Source: Adiantum capillus-veneris (taxonomy: Eukaryota; Streptophyta; Polypodiopsida; Polypodiales; Pteridaceae). From it: a DNA stretch of 64,000 nt. The notes under the pieces are model-generated. The model did not search any database, was not told the origin of the DNA, and saw only the letters and a list, made by a program, of their open reading frames with translations. Numbering within the stretch: position 1 is the stretch's first letter; the number at the start of each line of letters is the position of its first letter. The position numbers and the translations under genes are program-made. Positions 11,797 to 23,532 of this stretch are shown in pieces. Location of the stretch: positions 98,122,612 to 98,186,611 of the forward strand of contig CM043945.1 in NCBI GenBank assembly GCA_014529385.2, read 5' to 3'.

Positions 11797-13125
11797 GCTT
11801 TCTCTCTCATCCCCTACCTTTAGGGCTCGCCCCCTCCCATGTAGGGATGTGCAAAGACTTTTAGGGCACACACAAAGCATCCAATTTTCCCTAGGGTTGA
11901 CCTTTGGACACAACCTTTGAATTTTGGAACCTTAGCATTTTGGAAGTCTTAATGGGCTGAACCTTAGGGTCTTTTCAGCCCATTGTTGCACATGGCTCTT
12001 TTGCAGATGGCCCCCCCTTTGGATCCCTATTTTCCCTCCTTTGGATCCCTACTGTGGCCGGTCTGCTAGCTTAACCAATATTCTAGCTTTTTCTCCCCTG
12101 GCCTTCCCCACATTAAATGATTAGTTTAATATGAGAAAATCATTTAGGAGAATTAGATATTGATTATTATGACATGAGCTTTGAGCTTTTATTGGCTTAC
12201 TTTGAATACTCATACCCTTTGAATAACACCAAATTGTTACTAGAACACCGATTTAGGTTTCATTTTCAAAAGGGTCCCTGCAAGGTAACTCTTATTTGAC
12301 ACGTTAAACTATCTAAACACACAAAAAAACCACCATTAATCATAAAGAAAACATCAAGATAATTTGCACCTTTTCAATTACATATCTTAAATAATTCATG
12401 CAAAAAAACAGTGGATTATTTTAATGCTATGACTCTAGAAGATCTTATCAAGTGCTGATTTTTTCTATTACAAAAACATGAACTGCCATGTTTTCTATTC
12501 GAATGTCATTGCTAGTTATTTGAACCCTTTGTTAGGGATTCACAAAAGCATTTTATTCATTTACTAAATGCAAGATACCAGACATCCTTACTAATATTTG
12601 GACTTACACTTTGCAAACTTTATCCCTTCTTTTATCACAAGAAGTACATAGGCTTCAACACATTAGTATGGTAAGCGTAACAAGCTCTGTTCTATATCAA
12701 ACTGAGGGTGAAAGAGAGAGTACATAAACGATCACAAGGACGCTGATGAATTTAACTAAATATTTTCTACAATGAGAAAGAGGTTTCTCCATATGGGTAT
12801 GATTTGTTCCATCTTGCTAGCTTGTGATGATACTCTCTATTGACCAAATAGACACTTCGATAGCATGTGGTCAACTTCACCTTTTTATTGGGTCTAGAAA
12901 CCTTAGTGTTGTGTTTGTGGCTCCTTAATAAGCTGTTTGTGATGTTATTGTGGCTCATGAGGTTTCTCTTGCTCATTGAAAAATCCTTTCACTTTTCGAC
13001 ATGCTATTCCACACATCCACATTATATTTTAGAGGTTCTTTCCATCAATGTGATGCACAAGTAGATCTACCTCAAGTCTCCATTGTACATGCAAACTTCA
13101 AGCTACTCATCTAGACCTCGTCTAC

Positions 13126-13360
13126 AAATGTGGGGACTAAACCATTAGTTCATTTTTGTGTCACGCTCAAATTAAGATCTAGAGCATTATTCAAAAGATT
13201 CATTACTTTGTTAGCGTACAAGGTAAAATCACAGCACTGCGCTCTCATTAACCCACGTGGCTACTCTTTAAAAATGTGGGGACTAAACCATTAGTTCTTT
13301 TTTGTGTCACGCTCAAATTAAGATCTAAGCATTATTCAAAAGCTTCATTACTTTGTCAGC
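13126..13360. repeat. Direct repeat pair of about 89 bp
   Basis: 13126-13215 and 13272-13360 share AATGTGGGGACTAAACCATT and continue nearly identically to ATTACTTTGT, with a few substitutions and a two-base deletion. The copies are 146 bp apart. The second copy runs up to a GA microsatellite. Confidence 0.85.
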
Positions 13361-13396
13361 TCGGAGCTTTGTTTGCAGGTTTGTCTCTGGCCACTG

Positions 13397-13524
<128 letters not shown>

Positions 13525-13799
13525 CTATAAAGCGAGTAACATCTTTTTGACGCTCCTCCTTTCAACCAAAGCCATCATCATAGCACGTTATAATTTCCAC
13601 ACACATATTCATAGGAGTAATTGCTACAAGAGGCTGTGACTTTTTTCTAGCTAGTACTAGCTAAAGGAAGTAACAAGCATTGCTGGATGTGGGTCTACAG
13701 ATTACCCTTCTCTTTCTATGCTTTTCTTCTGTGCTCCAAAATAGTGTGCATTTACCCTACGCTTAAGCAACTTATTAGGAGATTAATTAGCTGCTATGG

Positions 13800-14300
13800 C
13801 CTGGAAGTCAAAATCCAGATGCAAAGTGAGGGCCTCTCTCCAGCTGCAATCACCTACGCACAGGCATCTAGAAGGCATGTGGCTCTGTCGCGCTTTTCTA
13901 ATCGTTGCAGTCAAAATTTAGATGCAAGGTGAGGGCCTCTCTCATGTTGCAATCACCTATGCATGCATAGATGCAATCACCTACACAAGCATCACATGTT
14001 GCAAGATTTTTTCATCACACATCGATCACAGGCGTTGACGACTTTCAAATCTATCATGCTCCCTATCAGGTGTTCTGTTCACAATGTCAGCAAATGCGAA
14101 GCGAGGGCCTATGTTTCGATGCAATCACCTACGCATGCATCTTGAAGGCATGTGGCTCTTTGCAAGATAAAAGATGTCGTGCCTTGCACCGTCTTGGTCT
14201 ACATGTATGCTTAATGTGGTGCGCTTGAGAAAGCACAAAAAGTGCTTGGAGTGTCACCTCTTGGAATGCATTAATTGTTGCATGTGCCCAACTAGCTATT
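13800..14300 (+). pseudogene. PPR protein pseudogene fragment
   Basis: Broken pieces of plant pentatricopeptide repeats. MQSEGLSPAAITYA (about 13820-13860) and MRSEGLCFDAITYACILKAC (about 14097-14153) match the helix A/B pattern of PLS-type PPR motifs. A frameshift then gives YMYAxCGALEKAQKV and WNALIVACAQ (about 14200-14290). The first and second pieces look like duplicated copies of the same repeat region. No start codon, organelle targeting peptide or E/DYW domain is present. PPR proteins bind organellar RNA; this copy cannot encode one. Confidence 0.75.
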
Positions 14301-15990
14301 GTACTGGCACCTTATACCTGTTCACATGAAAGCAAAGAGCCATGAAGAAAAGACTACCTCGTTGACATGGTGAGCGCATTCTTCAGTAGCATAGAGTCTC
14401 TAGGCCAAAGCTCCTCCCTATTCATTCTAGCAATAGAAGGTCGACAATGTCACTGTTTGCCTCATCGACATATTGGCATCGACTTTCTCTTGCAGTGAAG
14501 CCTCTGTGCCTTCCTCGTGTAGCAATCATAGCAGCTTTGTGTGCAACAAGACCCAGTGGCTAGATGAATAGTATGTCCAACTTCAACTACCTTACTCAGC
14601 TTGTTTCTGCAAGTGCAACTAGTTATGACCAGCATTATGCCGCTCCAAGTATAGCACATGGAGATTCAACAACCCTGTGCCCTCGACCATCCTTCAATGT
14701 TCATGGAAATGATATACAACAGGTCCCATGCCTAATTCTCAAGATTCACACCATTTTCATTCCGCGTAGTATGCCCGCGTAGCAGCAAGCCGGACAGACC
14801 CAGAAAGGAGTATCAAAGATCTTTCAAACCGTGGTAATATTTCATAGATCATCAAGCTGGACAGTACTTCAGATGCTTGCCGACATGATAGCACTCCCAA
14901 AGCTCAAATATTTCACTCAGATATCTCATCAACCTCCTCCATGGTCAATAGTATGATCGGGCGTCGTTCATGTCGAGCCATAGTGATCTTGATTCTTTGA
15001 TGCGGCCTCCCTCGATGCTGTGTAGTCCTCTGCCAGTCGTGGGCATCTGGATCTTAATTCTAGCTCTGTCGCTTGGTTGATCAATGTGCCTCTGGTGTGA
15101 GGAGAATGTGGGATCTGCTGTGGTAGTAGCTGCTCCGATGGTTTAGTGCCCGCTCTAAAGAAGTCTGTGATCCGCCTTGACACTCACTAGCTTCTCCTCT
15201 TGTCAGGCTCTTTCTGTGCGTGCGCAGCTCGAGCAAAAAAAAATCCCAGGCATCGATTATTGTCTCTGGTCCTCATTCCCCATGACTCTAGAGAGTGGTC
15301 CAAATCCCTCTCTGAACAAGCAATGGAAGCGGCCTCATATCTTATAGTTAACGGGACGTGTCCTGGCCTCTGTTGGTACTCCGTTGTATCGAAGCTGGTG
15401 TCTTGTCACAACGTCGTCCTTCGCAAGCTGGAGAAGACGCGCTATATAGAAATCCATCTTCGTGCCTAGCTCATGTGTGGGTTGTATCCAAGATCACAAT
15501 TGTGTACCATAGTTACCCAACTCTGACAAGCCCCAAAGTGTAAGATCACAGCTCGAAGAGGTGAATGCACCCATTCGTAGGAGAAGGCCCACGTTCACAC
15601 CTGAATTGAGTGGTAGTTTACATCTTGAATAGAGGGAGATCACTGATTCCTTTAGAGCACTTCAGAGCCAACTTATACCAGAGGTATATTAGTTGATTGA
15701 GCCATTGAGCTTAGAGAGCTCGATGCCTATGTCTACGAGGGAGACCACAACATCAATGGAGGCTCCATAGAGGATCATGACAATTCTAGAACGACATATA
15801 TGGGAGACGCTCAGTACGACTATTTGCATTGGTGGACATTGACCCGATGTCGGTGTCCTCGGGCATTGATGATGATGATTTTAGTCTCACTTTATGTCAG
15901 TTTTTTTTATACCAAGGCATTGGATTAGATCCATCAATATTAAAAACAGGACCTTTTGAAGAGGCCAACTGTATTAACATTTTATTTCAT
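14300..15990. other. Unassigned sequence
   Basis: Several open frames of 60-90 codons on both strands, none with a recognisable domain or splice pattern. GC content is a little higher than in the flanks. I see no repeat structure beyond scattered short motifs. Confidence 0.4.
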
Positions 15991-15999
15991 TTCATTCAT

Positions 16000-16024
16000 T
16001 CTCTCTCTCTCTCTCTCTCTCTCT
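16000..16024. repeat. (CT)n microsatellite
   Basis: About twelve CT dinucleotides. Confidence 0.9.
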
Positions 16025-16089
16025 ACCCTATCGCTATCGCCAGCACATCTTTCTGCACACGGGAAACCTCAGTACCGCTTTGCTAATTG

Positions 16090-16545
16090 CAACTTGCGAA
16101 GCTAGCTGCATCCATGGCGCCCTGCATTTAGCAGTCGAGCTGCACCGCGCCAATCGACAGCTAGCCGTGCGAGCTGCTGCTCAAGCTCCAGACTCATTCG
16201 CTGCCCTCCCAGCCGACGTCGAAGATGTTGGCACGTTGGAGAAACAGGTAGTATGTTAGTTACTTAGCACTGCACGCGCGCAGCCCTCCCACCAATTGAT
16301 TATTGCTTTGATACAGAACCCAAGTTTACTATGTGCTGATAACATCTCTAATGAGAATGATATTGCAGGGAATGCGGATGCTGCTTGCAGAAAAGCCGGC
16401 GAAGGTACGCAACAGCTTGGAGGGAAGAGTAAAAGGGAGGTCAAGAGAAGGGATGCAGAAGGATACGTCCACGAGCTGCAAATTCGCAAGTTCTTCGCAA
16501 ATACACCATCTTCGCAAGTTTTGACACACAGTGTATGTTGTTAAG
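16090..16545 (+). other. Possible two-exon gene fragment, unknown
   Basis: A frame around 16090-16247 (including HGALHLAVELHRAN) ends at a possible donor AG|GTAGTATG. A possible acceptor TTGATACAG at about 16310-16318 opens onto a frame that runs to the stop at 16544 with a lysine/arginine-rich stretch (KSKREVKRRDAEG). No family is recognised and the upstream start is not clear. This could be a chance pairing of open frames. Confidence 0.25.
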
Positions 16546-16954
16546 CAATAACTACTTCCATTGTCCATGGAAACGTCACATGGCTGTGTTTCTGTAATTG
16601 CCTCGTTGCAGTCTCCAAGTGCATATCCAGAACGTCGGCAGGGCTGATCACTTGAACACCACACCTAGAAGCTTTGTGCTGCCAGGACCTATATATGGTC
16701 AGACCAGTTCGAGTTTGCAAAACTAGACTTGTCTGAGTTCTCAGGACGTGACCAAGTAAAACAGGCTAATGTTGTTTGCTTTGTGCAGCAATAACGAGTA
16801 CATCCATTGGAAGCTGATTACGCCAACATAGGTTCACCACATAAAAGAATCCCAAAAGCGACGTTCTGCAAGCCCACGTCGTCCCCACTCGATCTGCAAC
16901 AAATTTCCAGCAGTAAGTTTTTTGACGCATAGTCACTCTCACTCACTCACTCAC

Positions 16955-17091
<137 letters not shown>

Positions 17092-17714
17092 TCTACAGAG
17101 TCTGTTTTTCAAGTCATTTTTTTCTTGCATTCATGCATGTCAATAGGTTCTACATTACTCTGAGCAAATGCTGCATCAGATCAGTATCCTTTTAATTGAA
17201 AAGCTTGTGTGCTTGTTGCAAAGCTACAATATGACACAATTGGCTAGAACATAAATCCAAAAACGTTAGCTTATCCATCCTAATAGAAAGCACGTGTTCT
17301 CCATGTGTCATGGACTCTGGCTCAGACAGGTTTAGACCACCGTCCACAAATAAAATGGTCCTATGGAATTGTGCGCAACTTGCCAAATATTTTTGTGTCA
17401 AAGTGTGGAGTGCAATAAGAAAATATGACACCAAGAGGAGGGCAACAAAGAGAGAAAAACGCAAAAGAAGAGAAGTGGCTACTAAAATAGGACGGACTCA
17501 TGAGAGAGACACTATGTGAAGGCAGGCATATTTGTTCAGCTTTATACAAGCTGCTCAACCTGTTGCTACCCCATCCTGGCCAGCTAGCATTGTCCGACAC
17601 AGCCTTGACTGCTCCTGCCCTGCCTTCCCTTTGTTGCTCGTAGCACCTGCCGTCTGTTGTGTTGGCTGTCACTCCTTTCTTGTAAGCCTTTACATCACCC
17701 TCGCTTGTGTCAAG

Positions 17715-17839
17715 TAAACAAGAACACCCTGTTGGCTCCAAATGTTGGCACCTCTTGTGGTATTTCTTTACTCTTACTGCACTTGAGAAAACCTGTAAAC
17801 AATGACACCATATTGGCCCCAAAGGTTGGCACCCCTTGC
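17715..17839. repeat. 44-bp direct repeat pair
   Basis: 17715-17757 and 17796-17839 share GTAAACAA, TTGGC and GTTGGCACC segments with several substitutions, at an 81-bp spacing. Confidence 0.6.
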
Positions 17840-17949
17840 CGCTCTTGGAAGCCCACGTGCACTCTCCACACCATCTCCGAGGACCCCCATTTCGCAGCTC
17901 CTCCTACTGCCTTTGCTAAGATCGAGTGCTGCTTCTCGCACAATCAAAC

Positions 17950-18510
17950 CGCTAGCTAGCGCTACAGTGCAGCCCGACTTGCGTGCCCACTACATGTTGT
18001 ATTAATAAGCTGCCTTTTAATATTCACTTCCTAGCTATTTATCTATATTGAACTGCAATATATTATCTCCTCTCTACAAGGTTATTCCCGCAACGTCAAA
18101 TCAAAGAAGATCGTAATCGTCAGGTGGTCCGTGCGAAGCTGCAAAGAGTATAGTGGTTCGCTTCTTTGAAACATCTGCTAAGAGCACCCTCTGCCAGCAG
18201 CAGCTGAGCGTCCAAAAGCCAGCTGCGCGCCGCTGCACAAGGCCCGACTCATGATCATATGAGCTACATAATATAAAGCTGCGTGCCCACCTGCTGTAAG
18301 CTCTTGCTAGCTAATTAGCTGGATACTGCATTCGACTGCAATATAAATCGTCTGTAGGAGGTTATTCCTGCGACATCAAATCAAAGAAGGCCGTACAGCT
18401 CGTCAGCTTGTCCGCGCGAAGTTGCAAAGAGTTATACGGTGGTTTGCCGCCCTAAAACATCAGCTATGACCGCCTTTTGCAGCAGCTAGCTGAACGAATT
18501 CCTCTTGCAA
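17950..18510. repeat. Diverged 280-bp tandem duplication
   Basis: The segment around 18050-18200 and that around 18332-18490 match along their length: GACTGCAATATA, GGTTATTCC, ATCAAATCAAAGAAG, GCGAAG, TGCAAAGAGT and CAGCAGC occur in the same order, with GGTTATTCC at 18080 and 18360. Both copies are non-coding and differ at many positions, so the duplication is old. Confidence 0.75.
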
Positions 18511-18709
18511 GCCTTCGGACGTGCGCGTCTTCGGTTAGTTGTGCGGCGCAATTGGTGGCGGACCAAATTGGAAGCTAAGCATCGTCTCTGGATCAGTGCC
18601 GCCTTAACAAGTTTCCATTACCAGCCAGGTATTTATTTCCAATTTTTTACCAGTGCTCGAAAAAAACATTTTTTCAAAAACTTGCCAAACCTACATATGT
18701 GAAACAACA

Positions 18710-19466
18710 CAATTTGAAGGTTTTTATACCAAATTACAGTAAATTTTTCCAAATTTTGTAGGTTTTCTCACTTTCAAATATAAAATTTAGGGGTAAATCT
18801 CAAAATTGGTAGGTGGGATTACACTAAACCTAGGTTTTTTTCGAGCTTTGTAAATTTCCACCAAAGAAAATACATTTCTTAGCCAAACAGAGGAATGGCA
18901 CAAATTGGTAATTTCAAGCATCGAATCATGTCGGTTTTTATGTCAAAAAAATGAAGCCTTTATCACAATATTCTACAAAGTGTGCACCTTTTATTTGCAT
19001 TTACGATTGTATTGAGGGAATGTAAATGCTGCTGGTATTGAAATTAGAATTGGAATGTAAATGCTATTGGTATTGAAAGTTCATTTGGAAATGGTGGTTG
19101 GTGCCATAGTTGGGAATGGTATAAATTTATCAATTCAATTTAGCATTGCACTCTAGAGTCTTTGTTTGTACTCTTGTTTGTAGCGCGAGACCCTAAAGGG
19201 TCTTCCCTAACGACCCTAAAGAGTTGTATTTGCTACAAAAATATATTCATTTTACATTGTACTTCTTTGATTATTTTAAGCCTTTGCTTTGTAGGTTTGT
19301 AGTAGTATTCATGTCTAGCTGTATTTAGCTTACATTAGGTCTTGAGAATATAGCTTGATGTGAATTATTCAATGTGAATTGTAAATTGAGAGGGGTAAGA
19401 TTAAGCTTTCAAGTTGAAAGGGGTGTCACTCTGACTAGCCAGTGTTGCTTGTGGTATCCACTACAG
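18710..19466. other. Possible 5' region of the TNP2-like element
   Basis: AT-rich, no genes. It holds a 36-bp-spaced pair GGAATGTAAATGCT (19018 and about 19053) and two GACCCTAAAG copies (about 19190-19220) that can form a short hairpin with GGGTC. These could be subterminal or leader sequence of the transposon whose genes start at 19467. No terminal inverted repeat was identified. Confidence 0.35.
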
Positions 19467-19904
19467 ATGGCTGGTCAAAGTGAGCAAACACTATGTGATG
19501 ACATTGATAGTGAAAGTATAAGTGAAGTGCGAGAATATCCTATAGAGAAACGCAGAGAATTTGTAGACTTGCAGTCACAAATCTTATTTCATGAGTTTGG
19601 GCAGGATAGTGCTTGGCCAGAAGACCAATATCTATTGTTTGGAAGGTCTGGGAGAAAATGGAATGTTTTAACCATTTTCATTGACGATGTAATGGCATGG
19701 GATGTAAATGTAAAGCTTTTGACTCTCAAGAGGAAGCTAGGACTTGTTGACCGCTACAAGGTAGTATACCGCTCAAACGAGGAGACCATGTCTATGGCCA
19801 CCTTGATGGACAGAGCGAAAGTGATAGGACATATTATTCCTAGAAGAAAAATTATTTTGTATCGACTGCCTCCACCATATCCCACTGCACAACCACCTTA
19901 TTAA
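19467..19904 (+). CDS. Uncharacterised ORF upstream of TNP2-like transposase
   Basis: An open frame of 145 codons from the ATG at 19467, which directly follows a plausible splice acceptor (CACTACAG), to TAA at 19904. The product is acidic at the N-terminus, has a middle rich in hydrophobic and aromatic residues (WNVLTIFIDDVMAWD, YKVVYRSNEE) and ends in a proline/tyrosine-rich tail (RLPPPYPTAQPPY). I do not recognise a family. Its position 150 bp before the next start on the same strand suggests it belongs to the transposon, either as a separate protein or as a 5' exon of the transposase. Confidence 0.5.
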   Translation: MAGQSEQTLCDDIDSESISEVREYPIEKRREFVDLQSQILFHEFGQDSAWPEDQYLLFGRSGRKWNVLTIFIDDVMAWDVNVKLLTLKRKLGLVDRYKVVYRSNEETMSMATLMDRAKVIGHIIPRRKIILYRLPPPYPTAQPPY

Positions 19905-20056
19905 GTTTACTATGTACTCTCCTTGCAAAATGGATGACTATTTCAGCATCTCTTAATAATATTTGATCACTAATGTACTCATTTAAAGGTGTTTATGTTG
20001 TACGTTCTTTGATTTGTACAAAAGTTCACACGTATATTTATATTTGGTTTGCAGTC

Positions 20057-23000
20057 ATGGGCACAATAACTTCTTGGAAGTGCGCGTGTAATTATAAGTG
20101 TTCACACTCTATTAACGGTTGGGAGTTGGTGTCAAAACGGACCTTTTATTTTCATCAAAATCAAGACTCATTAGGAAAGCTACATCCTTCTGTGACCAAG
20201 CGTAGAAGGGTACAAAGTGACATTGATTTGGATGTCACACATAACATCACAGAACGAACAGAAGATCGACATGTAGAAAGAACTGAAGAGTCCAATAGTG
20301 ATGGAAGGAAGGCTTTCTGCAACTGTTCTTTCTATTGCTATGGCGGGCGGTTTGTGCATACTTCAACCCTTTATCGACACCAAATTCTTTCAAAGAGATT
20401 TGGGAGCTTGAAGCTCCATTTTGGTTTAGATGTAGCCACATGTGCAGAGTATGCACAAAGCCAAGAAAGTCAATGCTTGCTTTTGATTATATTCCAATAG
20501 GACCTCAACTGAAGCTTCTTACAAGGAGTAGAACCTTTTGTCATGAGCTATTGAGTTTGTGGCGCCATAAAAATCAATGGTGTAAGGGAGATGCATTTTC
20601 TACGGGAAGGCATATAAAGGAATTTTGGGATGGAACAAAATTCCAAGGAGTGAAGAACTTTTGGGACCCATTGTCAACATATGAGCTGCCAGTTGTTTGC
20701 TCTACACCTGGATGTAAGAAGTCTTACACGACTTTTCCCTTTGACAAACGCTCTCAAAAACTTGAAGATGCATGGGATGCTGATCGAGCAGTGTACACTT
20801 TTATCTGCTCCGAATGCAAGGAAGAAATCGAATGTGAGAAAAGGTTGTGCAAGGTAATGATGTCTATCTTCCTCTTTTTCTTAGCAAAATATACAATAAA
20901 TGTCCTTACTTACTCTGATTGTTGGTGTGCATAATCAGGGTGACCCTAGAAATATAGCTCTCTTGTTGCATTGGGACGGGTTTCAAACTTCAAGAACCAC
21001 ACAAAAAAGTTGTGGGGTTGTGGAGATTATGGTGCTCAATGCTGGAAAACAAAACTCTATGGATATCATGCCAGTCTTGTTTATTCCACAAAGCTGCAAA
21101 AAGATTATTAAGTCTTCCGGCGATGTCTTCGGATCATTTCTGAAACCATTAGTGGATGAGTTGGAATCACTGTATATTGATGGAGTGGATGTATTATATG
21201 AGTATCCACTAGAAAACATCTTTGATGATACGAGGGTGGAATCTAAATTCTGTAAGATACGAATTATGGTTATGATGGTTACCGGAGACCATCCGGCCCA
21301 ATGCAAGATTGGCTTGTTCAAAAATGGGGGACAAGAGTTCTGCAGGAGAGATTGTGCCACATGCATCACTTTGCAAGAGATAGGCCTGGACTAGAAGGGA
21401 GGTATATTTACAATGAAAATCGCTTACAAGTCAGATACCCACCAGTTGCAAGAACAACAAACGAGATGGTTCATGCCATAGCTGAGGCAAAGAGGTGTTG
21501 TACTTTTGCTGAGAAGGATGAGATTTGGAAGAAAGCTGGTTTATCAGGGGAGTCAATACTTTGGAGACTCTTTGACTTATATGGATTTGACCCCTCTCTT
21601 GACTTGGTTTTTGATGTAATGCACACCTTGTCTCTAAATGTTTTCAAGAAGTATATTGCACACTTATTCCAGAATGCAGATTCTTCAGTGAAGAAAAATA
21701 TTGATGAAGCCACTTTGACTGTTACAAAATTGGCACCAGCACCTATTCGCTATGGTCGGTGGCCAAACTCACCAAGTGTCTATTATGAATCCTTCAAGGC
21801 GGAAGAGAATCAAAAGTTTATGCAGTGGTGTCTACCATATATTCTAAGAGTCGTAGATGGTATTCCGCATGAGATGAAAACTTTAGGAATCTTGTTGGTG
21901 GACATAGCACATAGCTTTTATGGCTACATTCGAGAACATGGAATGTCGGCTACTGACATTCAGGTTATCAAATCCTTGATGCAATCTTGGAGAATCCGAA
22001 AGGAGGAATACTCAGGAGCAAACTCATCACCCTTGGAGCATGTAGCTGGAAGTGGGGAACTACTTGAGGATATTTTGCGGCATGGACTACATGACATATA
22101 TTGGTGCTATATGTTCGAACGTTTAGTGAAAGCGTACAGTGCTATCAAAACAAATAGCATAAATGATGAAGCATCTTTTGTACAATTCTATCTGAGAATG
22201 TTTTTCACAAAAGTATTCCAAGCAATCCAACATGATAAAGATGCCCTGCTACCTTGTGATAGAGTCCTACAACAATTGCATAGTGTATTGGGTCAAACTA
22301 CTGCAGCTGATTGTGCAATCGGGGCCTCCATTGAGTGCTGCACTTCACATCTTGATGGACTATTCAACGTTACTTCTATTGGAAAGGCAAGATCGTTGTG
22401 GAACGACATCTTAAAGTATGGCAAGAGAGCATCTTGTACTGATAACATTCTTATGAAGGGTATTGCAATATCAAAGAGGAGGGGTAATTATAGGGTTCCA
22501 ACATCTGAGGAGGTTACCTACTTAAGGAGCTTTTGGAACATCGATGATGAAATCTCTTCATTTGGTGATGTACAAACATATGACAAAGTCTTCTATAAAG
22601 GAGAACTTTTCAAGATTGGCAATGATGTAGTTGTAAAGGTGGACACGTTAGACACCTTGTCTGAGGAGAGAGGTCATTGGAAAGCTCGCATAACCTCTTT
22701 CTTCTCCATGCAGCTTGATGGGAAAGCAATGATGTTTTTTGGTGCAACTTACTACAAACAATGTATTACAGGAGACAATTATTCAGAGGAACTAGTCATA
22801 GATACAATGACTGGAATGAGCATTCTTCAGAAAACACCGCTTCCATTTACTTGGGATAGTGTGCGGCCTATCTATTCTTTGCTTCATAAATTTATCCCAT
22901 TGCCATTACCGAGGAGCCAAAGATTGATTGCATATGAAGTTAAGGACCTAAAGCAGAGGGCTAAGCTACTAATGGAAGGCAATTGTGGGAATGTACCCTT

Positions 23001-23295
23001 GTGGTTGGAGCATGATGACATTGTCAAAGTCCGTTTAGAAAACAATGGTACAATACAATTCAAGCATGCTGTTGTAAGATGTGTACAATGTGACAGCAAA
23101 ATCACAAAGCTTGCTATTTTGAAATCTGATGCAAGTGATCCTCATATATGGAAAGTTCATGAGGAGGAAAACACATGGAGAGATTGGGATTCTTGTGTTC
23201 TTTTAATCAAAGATTGGATTGTACTAAAACGTAAAAAAGTTAGAAATCTTGGAGAAAGTGATCGATGGATCCCTATTTTATGGAGATGTCCATAA
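20057..23295 (+). pseudogene. Divergent CACTA (TNP2-like) transposase, two frameshifts
   Basis: Translation can start at ATG 20057, just after the acceptor TTTGCAG. The N-terminal part has a zinc-finger-like CNCSFYCYGGRFVHTSTLYRH (about 20320-20380). Near 20390 the frame shifts by one. The next exon includes CSHMCRVC, PQLKLLTRSRTF and another Cys pair, and ends at a GT donor (20854); the acceptor is at 20936-20938. The catalytic core then shows LLLHWDGF and VTGDHPAQCKIG, corresponding to the Asp motifs of CACTA transposases. A second one-base shift near 21350-21365 leads into a 640-codon open stretch (about 21360-23295) with YIYNEN, DLVFDVMHTLSLNVFKKY in place of the usual PDYMH motif, and WCYMFERLVKAYSAIK, resembling the DUF4218 RWMYPFER block. 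Distant membership of EnSpm/CACTA is likely. The long uninterrupted 3' part suggests recent activity or sequence error at the two breaks. Confidence 0.75.
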
Positions 23296-23532
23296 GTCAA
23301 GGACATGAGAAAAAGACATTCATAAAGTACTTGATCACATAAGGCTTTTGCTATTAGAGAATTAAATGATTTTGTGGTTTGAATTTTATTATATGGTTGA
23401 GCATTGTTCTCTCTATGATTTATTTTCATCTTAACTTTTTGTATTGTTCGAGTTATATCTCAAGTGGCACAAATTGAAACTTTTTGGAGTCTTATCTTAT
23501 CTGCATATGTCGACTACTCTTGTAGGGCTCGC

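Larger units (their letters stand above)
9841..13390. other. Non-coding, repeat-rich stretch
   Basis: No coding region is supported. Visible structure: three spaced CTCATTGGACC-like motifs with nearby CCAATAG (11485, 11547, 11661), suggestive of duplicated promoter or LTR sequence; a TG microsatellite at 11769-11796; and a direct repeat of about 89 bp at 13126-13215 and 13272-13360. The rest is AT-rich and unassigned. Confidence 0.5.

Noticed and set aside
14950-15540. Possible gene on either strand
   Set aside because: Open frames of 60-90 codons without a recognisable domain and with no supported splice sites.
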